From: Heritagella sp051881655
GTDB lineage: Bacteria > Bacillota > Clostridia > Oscillospirales > Acutalibacteraceae
Reading direction: 5' to 3'
Assembly: GCA_051881655.1 (NCBI GenBank)
Contig: JBJEQH010000223.1
Location: 1-6,307, forward strand
Length of the DNA: 6,307 bases
This document shows, piece by piece, positions 1-5,632 of this stretch (the first letter of the stretch is position 1; each line of letters begins with the position of its first letter). Under the pieces are notes generated by a model. The model was not told where the DNA came from. It made no database searches and worked only from the letters and a program-made list of their open reading frames with translations. A program made the translations under genes and the position numbers.

Positions 1-429
1 CGCCACTCCCTGCCGGAGGAGACCTACCGGGAGGTGCAGGCGCTTTTGGGGACGATCGCCCTGGTGGAAGAGGTGGACCCCAAGCAGTTCGGCATTGCCG
101 GGGTGCTCACCGGCTGCGGCCCCGCGTTTGTCAGCATGATGATCGAGGCGCTGGGGGATGCGGCGGTGAAAAACGGGCTGCCCCGGGCGGCGGCCTACCG
201 GCTGGCCGGGCAGATGGTGGCCGGCACCGGAAAGCTGCTGGTGGAGAGCGGCGCGCACCCGGGCGCCATGAAGGACGCGGTGTGCTCGCCCGGGGGCACT
301 ACCATCGTGGGGGTGGCCGCGCTGGAAAAGCACGGGTTCCGCTCGGCGGTGATCGACGCCGTTGATTCCATCGAAAAGCACCAGCGCCTTACCCCGCTGA
401 TGGAAAAGGCCCTGAAAAACATCCCGTAA
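1..429 (+). CDS. proC: Pyrroline-5-carboxylate reductase, C-terminal part (5' end outside window)
   Basis: ProC reduces 1-pyrroline-5-carboxylate to L-proline with NAD(P)H in the cytoplasm, the last step of proline synthesis. The frame is open from base 1, so the gene enters from the left and only the last 142 residues are present; the family is usually about 265-280 residues, and the N-terminal Rossmann domain is missing from view. What is seen is the all-helical dimerisation domain: a GCGPAFV segment (window residues 38-44; most relatives have SGSGPAY), a helix with IEALGDAAVKNGLPR, and the family signature SPGGTTI at residues 96-102. The protein ends at a normal place with no sign of damage. 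A GTG at position 34 is an internal valine codon, not a start. It is followed by an AT-rich gap and a promoter for the next gene, so proC appears to end its transcription unit here. The identification is firm. Confidence 0.95.
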   Translation, partial: RHSLPEETYREVQALLGTIALVEEVDPKQFGIAGVLTGCGPAFVSMMIEALGDAAVKNGLPRAAAYRLAGQMVAGTGKLLVESGAHPGAMKDAVCSPGGTTIVGVAALEKHGFRSAVIDAVDSIEKHQRLTPLMEKALKNIP

Positions 430-452
430 TTTTTTGAAAAAACAATCCAAAA

Positions 453-480
453 GGTTTCAAAAAGAAACCATGCATTTTTT
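453..480 (+). terminator. Possible weak rho-independent terminator after proC
   Basis: GGTTTC (453-458) can pair with GAAACC (464-469) around an AAAAA loop, followed by ATGCA and then six T at 475-480. The stem is only six pairs, of which three are G-C, and the T run starts five bases after the stem. The position, 24 bases past the proC stop, suits a terminator. A weak or leaky one is the most that can be claimed. Confidence 0.4.
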
Positions 481-505
481 CCGAAAGAAGTTGCATTTTT
501 CGGAA
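479..505. promoter_or_regulatory. Inverted repeat flanking the -35 element, candidate operator
   Basis: TTCCGAAA (479-486) and TTTCGGAA (498-505) are perfect 8-base inverted arms separated by 11 bases, giving a centre-to-centre distance of 19 bases. The candidate -35 hexamer of the downstream promoter (491-496) sits between the arms, so a dimeric regulator bound here would cover it. In RNA read through from proC the same bases could form a stem of about ten pairs once a G-U pair and one further A-U pair are added. No T run follows it, so it is not an obvious terminator. The symmetry is seen directly; the operator role is inferred. Confidence 0.45.
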
Positions 506-518
506 TATGCAGTATAAT
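491..518 (+). promoter_or_regulatory. Probable sigma-A promoter for the nitrilase-family gene
   Basis: A perfect TATAAT -10 box lies at 513-518, with TTGCAT at 491-496 as the best -35 candidate (only TTG matches consensus) and a 16-base spacer. Transcription would begin near 525 and leave a leader of about 95 bases before the start codon at 621. The near-consensus -10 with a poor -35 and a dyad over the -35 fits a regulated promoter. An AGGAGG at 521-526 lies at the expected transcript start and has no start codon at a usable distance. Confidence 0.6.
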
Positions 519-620
519 CAAGGAGGAGCACGGAGGGGAAGAATCCCGCAAAATCGACGTTTTGGTGAAAGATTCGCCCTTTCTTTATGCAGAATCACAG
601 GAAATTGGAGGCAGAAAAAG

Positions 621-1418
621 ATGGAAGGACATGTAAAGGTATCCTCGGTGCAGATGCATGTGGAGGACAATAATCTCAAGGCCAACATGGCCAAAGCGGA
701 AGAAATGGCCATGCGCATCCATGACAATGAAAAGGGCGTGGACCTGATTCTCTATCACGAGTGCTGTCTGGAGGGCGGGGTTCCGCTGGACCAGATTGAC
801 GAAGCGATGACCCAGGAAGTGATGGATTTCTGGTCGAACCTCGCCAAAAAGTGCGGCAGCCATATTCTGGCCGGCCGGCTGGAGCGCAAGCCCGAGGGGA
901 TTTACAACAAGGCCACGGTCTTTGCCCCCAACGGCGAAGTGATTGCCGATTACGCCAAAATCCACCTGTTCAATTCCGAGCGGGATACCATTCTGCCGGG
1001 CGACAAGCTCAGCGTGTTTACCATTAACGGCATGCGCATCGGCATTATGATCTGCGCCGACTTCGGTTTCCCGGAGCTGTCCCGCAAGTATGCCACCTCC
1101 GGCAAGGTGGACGTGCTGGCCGTTTCCAGCAGCTGGGCATATCCGGATGACGATCTGTGGGATATCTGCAACCGCGCCCGTTCGTCGGAGAATGCCTGCT
1201 ATGTGGTCTCGGTGGACCGCACCGGCCCCACCTGCCGCGGCAATGTGAAGGTGGGCCGTTCGATGGTGTGCGACCCCAACGGCTTTATCATCGCCAACCT
1301 GGTGGAAAAAGAGGACGTCTATTTTGTGGCCGACCTGTTCAAGTCCGAAGTGGACAACCGCCGCAAGGAGATGAAGTGGCTGGAGTGGATCCGCCCGGAC
1401 GTATACGCCGCCATGTGA
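621..1418 (+). CDS. Carbon-nitrogen hydrolase (nitrilase superfamily), substrate unknown
   Basis: This 265-residue cytoplasmic enzyme belongs to the nitrilase/amidase superfamily, which cleaves non-peptide C-N bonds through a Glu-Lys-Cys triad. The triad is visible: E47 in LILYHECCLEGG, K113 in YAKIHLF, and C145 in IMICADFGFPE. Other family landmarks are SSSWAYP (169-175), RARSSENACYVVSVDRTG (185-202) and SMVCDPNGFII (214-224). Length is normal for a single-domain member. The start at 621 is chosen because GGAGG at 607-611 lies nine bases before it; an in-frame ATG at 507 overlaps the -10 box and adds residues unlike the family. The gene stands alone between its own promoter and a strong terminator. 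Glycine is coded by GGC in 13 of 17 cases, against 10 of 28 in the YdcF-like gene in this window, hinting at higher expression. The substrate (an omega-amide, N-carbamoyl compound, simple amide or other) cannot be told from the motifs, and the neighbours do not settle it. Confidence 0.88.
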   Translation: MEGHVKVSSVQMHVEDNNLKANMAKAEEMAMRIHDNEKGVDLILYHECCLEGGVPLDQIDEAMTQEVMDFWSNLAKKCGSHILAGRLERKPEGIYNKATVFAPNGEVIADYAKIHLFNSERDTILPGDKLSVFTINGMRIGIMICADFGFPELSRKYATSGKVDVLAVSSSWAYPDDDLWDICNRARSSENACYVVSVDRTGPTCRGNVKVGRSMVCDPNGFIIANLVEKEDVYFVADLFKSEVDNRRKEMKWLEWIRPDVYAAM

Positions 1419-1429
1419 GAAAAGAAAAC

Positions 1430-1461
1430 GCCGGTAAGCACTCCGCTTACCGGCCTTTTTT
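1430..1461. terminator. Strong bidirectional rho-independent terminator
   Basis: GCCGGTAAGC (1430-1439) pairs perfectly with GCTTACCGGC (1445-1454) around a five-base ACTCC loop, and six T follow at 1456-1461. It lies 11 bases after the stop codon of the nitrilase-family gene. On the other side of the stem is an A-rich run (1419-1429), which reads as a T-rich tail on the minus strand, so the same hairpin can also end transcription of the convergent HAD gene, whose stop codon is at 1470-1472. Confidence 0.93.
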
Positions 1462-1469
1462 CGGATGTT

Positions 1470-2303
1470 TTACAGCGACGCGGGGTCAATGCCCGTCAGG
1501 CGGCAGATCTCATCAAAAGCGCCCCAGTGGTCGTTGTCCTCCCGGGTGACATGGCGGGCGGTTTTCAGCAGCAGGGGGTGGGCGTTTTTCATGGCGTAGC
1601 TCTCCCCGCAGCTCTGCAGCAGCTCCACGTCATTGAGATAATCGCCGAAAGCGGCGCACTCCCCGGGCAGAATGCCGTACCGCTGCTGCAGCCGGCGCAG
1701 GGTCTGCCCCTTGCTGACGCCCCGGCCGGTGATGTCCACCCAGTCTTCGCCCGACAGGGTCACCTGAAACCGGTCCCCCAGCGCCCCGTTCAGGCGCGGC
1801 CAGGCGTTTTTCTCGGCGCGGCCGCGGTCGCACAGGGTGATTTTGCAGATATCCTCCCGCCCGATCAGCGCGCACAAATCGGGCAGAAACCCGATTTTCC
1901 CGAAGAACTGGGCGAGATACTCCCGCCACGGCGCGTCCTCTTCCCCCTCGATATACGAGCCCCGGGTGGTGCTGTACAGAATCCGCACGCCGGGCATCTC
2001 CCGGCAGAACCGGGTGATCGCGCGGATATCCTCCGCCGGCAGCAGGCTCGCGTCGATGCACACGCCGTTTTCGTAGGCGGCGCCGCCGTTTTCCGCCAGA
2101 AAGGTCATCTCGTTTTCCACGCCCGCAAAGTAACCGGTCAGGCTCTCGAGCTGCCGGCCGCTGGCGGCCACAAAGCGGATGCCCTTTTGGTGCAGGGCGT
2201 GGATCAGTTTGGTCATGTCCGGGTGGATCTCTTTTCGGGAATTGAGCAGGGTGCCGTCCATATCGCAGGCGATCAGCCGGACCGGCAGGGCGGAAACGGG
2301 CAT
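1470..2303 (-). CDS. Cof-type HAD-IIB family sugar-phosphatase-like hydrolase
   Basis: This 277-residue protein is a haloacid dehalogenase superfamily phosphatase of the Cof/YbiV type, soluble and Mg-dependent; relatives remove phosphate from sugar phosphates, nucleotides or cofactor precursors such as FMN. All four HAD motifs are present: the nucleophile pair in DMDGT (D14, D16), S49 in AASGR, K198 in GVSKG, and the acidic motif FGDYLND (D221, D225). The type IIB cap lies between, at roughly residues 85-190. The start at 2303 follows an AGGAGG site on the minus strand with eight bases of spacing; reading further upstream would run through that site. It faces the nitrilase-family gene tail to tail and shares its terminator. 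A good promoter lies upstream at 2355-2383. The family and catalytic competence are clear, but the physiological substrate is not, because close paralogues differ widely in preference. Confidence 0.92.
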   Translation of the reverse strand: MPVSALPVRLIACDMDGTLLNSRKEIHPDMTKLIHALHQKGIRFVAASGRQLESLTGYFAGVENEMTFLAENGGAAYENGVCIDASLLPAEDIRAITRFCREMPGVRILYSTTRGSYIEGEEDAPWREYLAQFFGKIGFLPDLCALIGREDICKITLCDRGRAEKNAWPRLNGALGDRFQVTLSGEDWVDITGRGVSKGQTLRRLQQRYGILPGECAAFGDYLNDVELLQSCGESYAMKNAHPLLLKTARHVTREDNDHWGAFDEICRLTGIDPASL

Positions 2304-2354
2304 AAGAACGTCCTCCTTTTGCAAAGCGGGTGGATATTGGGGAAACCGGACCTC

Positions 2355-2383
2355 AGTATAGCCGCACGGGGGGATTTTGTCAA
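2355..2383 (-). promoter_or_regulatory. Near-consensus sigma-A promoter for the HAD hydrolase gene
   Basis: Read on the minus strand, TTGACA (2383-2378) is a perfect -35 box and TATACT (2360-2355) a five-of-six -10 box, with the optimal 17-base spacer. Transcription would start near 2348, giving a leader of about 45 bases that carries the AGGAGG site. This is the best-matching promoter in the window and suggests constitutive expression. Confidence 0.85.
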
Positions 2384-2410
2384 CCGGGCGATGCCGTCCG
2401 GTGGAAAACA

Positions 2411-2432
2411 AAAGGGGGCTGTGGGCCCCTTT
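2411..2432. promoter_or_regulatory. Terminator-like hairpin in the leader of the YdcF-like gene
   Basis: AAAGGGG (2411-2417) pairs with CCCCTTT (2426-2432) around an eight-base loop. On the plus strand it is followed by TTTCTATAAG; on the minus strand it is followed by TTGTTTTCC. It lies 24 bases before the YdcF-like start codon and about 28 bases outside the HAD gene's -35 box. No gene in the window obviously needs a terminator here. It may be an attenuator or leader stem for the rightward gene, or an insulator against antisense transcription toward the HAD promoter. I found no convincing plus-strand promoter between 2304 and 2456. Confidence 0.5.
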
Positions 2433-2456
2433 CTATAAGAAAAAGGAGAGAAGAAA

Positions 2457-3224
2457 ATGCGAGAGAAAAGAAGACCGGCCGTGTGGCAGATCATCGGGAC
2501 CGCCCTGTTGGCGGGCGGATTTTTCTGGTTTTCCCTGCCGTTTTTCGTGCAGGGGTTTGTGGGTATCGGCATGGTGTTCGGCTGGGGGGTATGCCTTGTG
2601 CTCATGGCGGCCCTCTGGGCGTTCCCTGCGATGATCCGCGCCCGGCGCGGCCGGGGGGCTGCCGTGGCCGGCAGCGTCCTCTGCCTGCTGGGGGTTATGT
2701 GGATGGGGATTCTCACCGGGCTGATGCTCTCCGCCGCGGGGCAGACCCCGCCCGATTCCGCCGTGGTTCTCGTGCTGGGGTGCAAGGTAAACGGCAACGG
2801 CAGCCCCAGCTATTCCCTGCAAAAGCGGATCGACCGGGCGTATGCGTATCTCACCGAGCACCCCCAGGCGGTGGTCATCGCCACCGGCGGGCAAGGGGAG
2901 AACGAACCGGCCCGCGAGTGCGACGTGATCCGGCAGGGGCTGCTCGAAAAGGGGATTTCGCCGGACCGGATTCTGACGGAGGGCGATTCCTGTGACACCG
3001 AGCAGAACATGGAGAACTGCGCCCGGCTGCTGAAGGAGCACGCCCTGGGGAACGAGGTGGCCGTGGTCACCGACAACACCCACGCCTACCGGGCCTGCCG
3101 CATTGCGGAAAAGTACGGGCTGGTCCCCTATGCCCAGCCGGCGGCGTTTGACGATTGGTTTCTCCCGGCGGGCTACGGGCGGGAGCTGTTGTCCCTGACG
3201 CTGTTTTTCCTTGAGAATCTGTAA
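2457..3224 (+). CDS. Membrane-anchored YdcF-like (DUF218) family protein
   Basis: The protein has 255 residues. The N-terminal third is hydrophobic, with probable membrane segments at about residues 11-31, 36-58 and 69-93; an arginine-rich turn RARRGRG (61-67) sits between the second and third. The rest is a DUF218 domain (the YdcF/SanA/ElyC family), recognised by AVVLVLGCKVNG (102-113), a following RIDRAYAYL helix, VIATGGQGENE (140-150), the TEGDSCDTEQNM segment (174-185) and VTDNTHAYRA (204-213). Relatives are linked to cell-envelope functions such as lipid-carrier metabolism and antibiotic or detergent resistance in enterobacteria, but their chemistry is not established, so no reaction is given. 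The start at 2457 has GGAG at 2445-2448 with eight bases of spacing. It lies upstream of pyrC on the same strand with a 105-base gap that holds a separate pyrC promoter, so it need not belong to the pyrimidine operon. Confidence 0.88.
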   Translation: MREKRRPAVWQIIGTALLAGGFFWFSLPFFVQGFVGIGMVFGWGVCLVLMAALWAFPAMIRARRGRGAAVAGSVLCLLGVMWMGILTGLMLSAAGQTPPDSAVVLVLGCKVNGNGSPSYSLQKRIDRAYAYLTEHPQAVVIATGGQGENEPARECDVIRQGLLEKGISPDRILTEGDSCDTEQNMENCARLLKEHALGNEVAVVTDNTHAYRACRIAEKYGLVPYAQPAAFDDWFLPAGYGRELLSLTLFFLENL

Positions 3225-3266
3225 AGAGCCCCCGCGCGTAAAAGGGGGACCTTGGAGAAAAGTTCA

Positions 3267-3298
3267 CGGTTGAACCGGCGGGGGAGAATGTGTATAAT
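3267..3298 (+). promoter_or_regulatory. pyrC promoter with a palindrome over its -35 box
   Basis: TTGAAC (3270-3275, four of six) and a perfect TATAAT (3293-3298) are 17 bases apart. The -35 box lies inside an 11-base palindrome, CGGTTGAACCG (3267-3277). A second short dyad, GTTCA/TGAAC, spans 3262-3275. Transcription would begin around 3305, within or just after a GGGG run at 3300-3303, leaving a leader of only about 25 bases. That is too short for the antiterminator-terminator leader used by PyrR attenuation. The promoter is well supported; an operator role for the palindrome is inferred. Confidence 0.75.
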
Positions 3299-3329
3299 AG
3301 GGGCAGGATTTTCGAAAGGAGCAGGATGC

Positions 3330-4607
3330 ATGGCTATTCTGATTACCGGGGCCCGGGTGATCGACCCGGCCTCTCATACCGACGCGCCGCTTGCGATTCT
3401 CATCGAGGACGGGCGCATTACCCGCATGGCGCCGTCGATTGTTCCGCCCGGCGGCTGCGAGAGGATCGACGCGGCGGGGCTGGTGGCCGCGCCGGGGCTG
3501 GTGGATATGCACGTTCACCTGCGCGATCCCGGCCAGACCCACAAGGAGGATATTTTCACCGGCTGCCGGGCAGCGGCGGCGGGCGGCGTGACCAGCCTGC
3601 TGTGTATGCCCAACACGTCCCCCGCGGTGGATACGCCGGAGACGGTCGCCTATATCCGGGAGAAGAGCCGCACGGCCGACGCCCGGGTGTACGTCTGTGC
3701 GGCCATTTCCCGGGGGCTGAAGGGGGAGGAGGCAACGGATATCCCCGCCCTGCAGCGGGCCGGGGCCGTGGCCCTGTCGGATGACGGGCGGCCGGTTTTG
3801 TCGGCCTCCATGATGGCCCGGGCCATGCGGCAGGCCGCCGGCCTTTCGATGGCGGTGACGGCCCACTGCGAGGATCTGGAGCTGGCCAACGGCGCCAGGA
3901 TGAACGAGGGCGACGTCTCCCGTTCCCTGGGCGTCCCCGGCGACCCCAACGCCGCCGAGGATGTGGGCACCGCCCGCGAGATCGCGCTGGCGGCCGCGTA
4001 CCGGGTGCCGGTGCACGTCTGCCATGTCAGCACGAAGGGCAGCGCCGCGATGATCCGCGCCGCCAAGAGGGACGGGGTGGCCGTAACGGCCGAAACCTGC
4101 CCCCATTACCTGCTGCTGACCGACCGGGCGCTGGAAAAGCGGGACGCCAATTTCCGCATGAACCCGCCGCTGCGCACCGAAGAGGACCGGCTGGCGATGA
4201 TTGAGGCTTTGCGCGACGGCACGCTGGATGCCATTTCCACCGACCATGCGCCCCATTCGCCGCAGGAGAAGGCCGATTTCCTGGGCGCGCCCAACGGCTC
4301 GATCGGGATGGAGACCTCGTTTGCGGCCAGCTGTACGGCGCTGGTCAAAACCGGGGTGCTGACCCTCTCCCAGCTTCTGGAGAAGATGAGTTTGCGCCCG
4401 GCGCAGATTCTGGGGATCGACGCCGGCCGTCTGTACGAGGGCGGCCCGGCGGATATCGTCCTGCTGGCCCCCGGGGAGGAATGGGTGGTGGACCCCGATG
4501 CCCTGCACGGGAAAAGCCGCAACACCCCCTTTGCCGGGATGCGCCTGACGGGGAAGGTAAAGGCAACGATCTGCGCCGGCCGGGTGGTATACCGGGACGG
4601 CGAATAA
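3330..4607 (+). CDS. pyrC: Dihydroorotase (type I, multifunctional-complex type)
   Basis: PyrC interconverts N-carbamoyl-L-aspartate and (S)-dihydroorotate, the third step of UMP synthesis, in the cytoplasm. The 425-residue protein has the full amidohydrolase set: H61 and H63 in DMHVHLRDPG, D151 in SDDGRP (the zinc-bridging Asp that type I enzymes have in place of a carbamylated lysine), H179 in AHCED, H232 in CHVST, and catalytic D305 in STDHAPH. R65 and N95 (in MPNT) match the substrate-binding residues. The small beta domain is formed by residues 1-55 and the last 60 or so. Start 3330 is preceded by AAAGGAG at 3315-3321 with eight bases of spacing; in-frame ATGs at 3252 and 3288 overlap or precede the promoter and would add residues unlike the family. 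Length is typical. pyrF follows after 41 bases with no terminator, so the two are probably co-transcribed. Confidence 0.96.
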   Translation: MAILITGARVIDPASHTDAPLAILIEDGRITRMAPSIVPPGGCERIDAAGLVAAPGLVDMHVHLRDPGQTHKEDIFTGCRAAAAGGVTSLLCMPNTSPAVDTPETVAYIREKSRTADARVYVCAAISRGLKGEEATDIPALQRAGAVALSDDGRPVLSASMMARAMRQAAGLSMAVTAHCEDLELANGARMNEGDVSRSLGVPGDPNAAEDVGTAREIALAAAYRVPVHVCHVSTKGSAAMIRAAKRDGVAVTAETCPHYLLLTDRALEKRDANFRMNPPLRTEEDRLAMIEALRDGTLDAISTDHAPHSPQEKADFLGAPNGSIGMETSFAASCTALVKTGVLTLSQLLEKMSLRPAQILGIDAGRLYEGGPADIVLLAPGEEWVVDPDALHGKSRNTPFAGMRLTGKVKATICAGRVVYRDGE

Positions 4608-4648
4608 AACGGGAGACCGGAAAATAAAAAAGACAGGAGAAGAAGAAC

Positions 4649-5605
4649 ATGGCACTTGACAGACTGATTGAGGCGATTGTGGAAAAACAGAACCCCACGG
4701 TGGCCGGGCTGGATCCGAAGCTCGATTACATCCCCGCTTATATCCGGGAGGCGAGCTATGAAAAATACGGCAAAACGCTGGAGGGCGCGGCCGATGCCCT
4801 GCTGACCTTCAACAAGGGCCTGATTGACGCGCTGTGCGACATCGTTCCGGCGGTCAAGCCCCAGTGCGCCTACTACGAGATGTACGGCTGGCCGGGGGTG
4901 AAGGCCCTGCACGACACCATTGCCTATGCCAAGGAAAAGGGGCTGTTCGTGATCACCGACGGCAAGCGCAACGATATCGGCGCCACCATGACGGCCTATG
5001 CCGCGGCCCATCTGGGGCAGGTCTCGGTGGAGGGCGAGCGCGTTTCCCCCTTCGGGGCCGATGCGCTGACCGTGAACGGCTACCTGGGCTCGGATGGGAT
5101 CACGCCCCTTCTGACGGTGTGCCGCGAGCAGGATACCGGCATTTTCGTGCTGGTGAAAACCTCCAACCCCTCCTCCGGCGAGCTGCAGGACCGCCTGCTG
5201 GACGACGGGAAGACCCTGTATGCCGCCATGGGCGACCGGTGCGAGCAGTGGGGGGAGCAGCTGCCCGGAAAATACGGCTACTCCGGGGTGGGCGCCGTGG
5301 TGGGCGCCACCTACCCCGCACAGCTGCAGGAGATGCGCAAAGCGGCCCCGCACACGTTCTTCCTCGTGCCCGGGTACGGCGCCCAGGGCGGCGCGGCGGA
5401 CGATGTGGCCCCCGGCTTTGACGAAAAGGGCCTGGGCGCCATCGTCAATTCCAGCCGCGGGATTATGTGTGCCTGGCAGAAAGCCGGGCAGAAAGCCGGG
5501 CAAAAAGCCGGGCAGAACGGGGAGAACTACGGCCAGGCGGCCCGGGAAGAGGCCATCCGCATGCGCGACGCCATTGTGGCCCGCATCGGGAAGATTTCGC
5601 TGTAA
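4649..5605 (+). CDS. pyrF: Orotidine-5'-phosphate decarboxylase, type 2
   Basis: PyrF decarboxylates OMP to UMP, the final step of de novo pyrimidine synthesis, as a cytoplasmic dimer. The 318-residue TIM barrel carries the catalytic D-x-K-x-x-D array in VITDGKRNDIG (D104, K106, D109). Marks of the longer type 2 subfamily are FNKGLIDALCDIVPAVKPQ (54-72) and LVKTSNPSSGELQD (168-181). The phosphate-binding parts PGYGAQGG (241-248) and NSSRG (267-271, R270) are intact. The start at 4649 follows AGGAG (4635-4639) with nine bases of spacing. The odd feature is three copies of the four-residue unit QKAG at 277-288, just after the phosphate-binding arginine and before the C-terminal helix, encoded by a 12-base tandem repeat. 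This makes the protein slightly long for the family. pyrK begins 27 bases downstream, so it sits inside the pyr operon. Confidence 0.96.
   Translation: MALDRLIEAIVEKQNPTVAGLDPKLDYIPAYIREASYEKYGKTLEGAADALLTFNKGLIDALCDIVPAVKPQCAYYEMYGWPGVKALHDTIAYAKEKGLFVITDGKRNDIGATMTAYAAAHLGQVSVEGERVSPFGADALTVNGYLGSDGITPLLTVCREQDTGIFVLVKTSNPSSGELQDRLLDDGKTLYAAMGDRCEQWGEQLPGKYGYSGVGAVVGATYPAQLQEMRKAAPHTFFLVPGYGAQGGAADDVAPGFDEKGLGAIVNSSRGIMCAWQKAGQKAGQKAGQNGENYGQAAREEAIRMRDAIVARIGKISL
5477..5518 (+). repeat. 12-base in-frame tandem repeat inside pyrF
   Basis: The unit CAGAAAGCCGGG occurs at 5477-5488 and 5489-5500, then as CAAAAAGCCGGG (one change) at 5501-5512, with a partial copy CAGAA starting at 5513. Each unit encodes Gln-Lys-Ala-Gly. 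Because the unit is four codons long, gain or loss of copies by slippage keeps the reading frame. Confidence 0.95.
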
Positions 5606-5632
5606 TCCGGCGGGAAAAGAGGAGGCGTTCCC

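Noticed and set aside
507..620. N-terminal extension of the nitrilase-family protein from an ATG at 507
   Set aside because: That ATG overlaps the -10 box, the extra 38 residues do not look like the family, and a good ribosome binding site serves the ATG at 621.
1527..2438. Long plus-strand open frame antisense to the HAD hydrolase gene
   Set aside because: The minus strand carries all four HAD motifs, a ribosome binding site and a near-consensus promoter; the plus-strand translation has no family features.
3229..3248. CCCCC/GGGGG stem after the YdcF-like gene as a terminator
   Set aside because: The stem is five pairs with a ten-base loop and no T run follows on either strand, so I would not call it a terminator.
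3252..3329. Longer pyrC start at 3252 or 3288
   Set aside because: Both lie within or before the -35/-10 region; the dihydroorotase fold begins right at the 3330 start, which has its own ribosome binding site.
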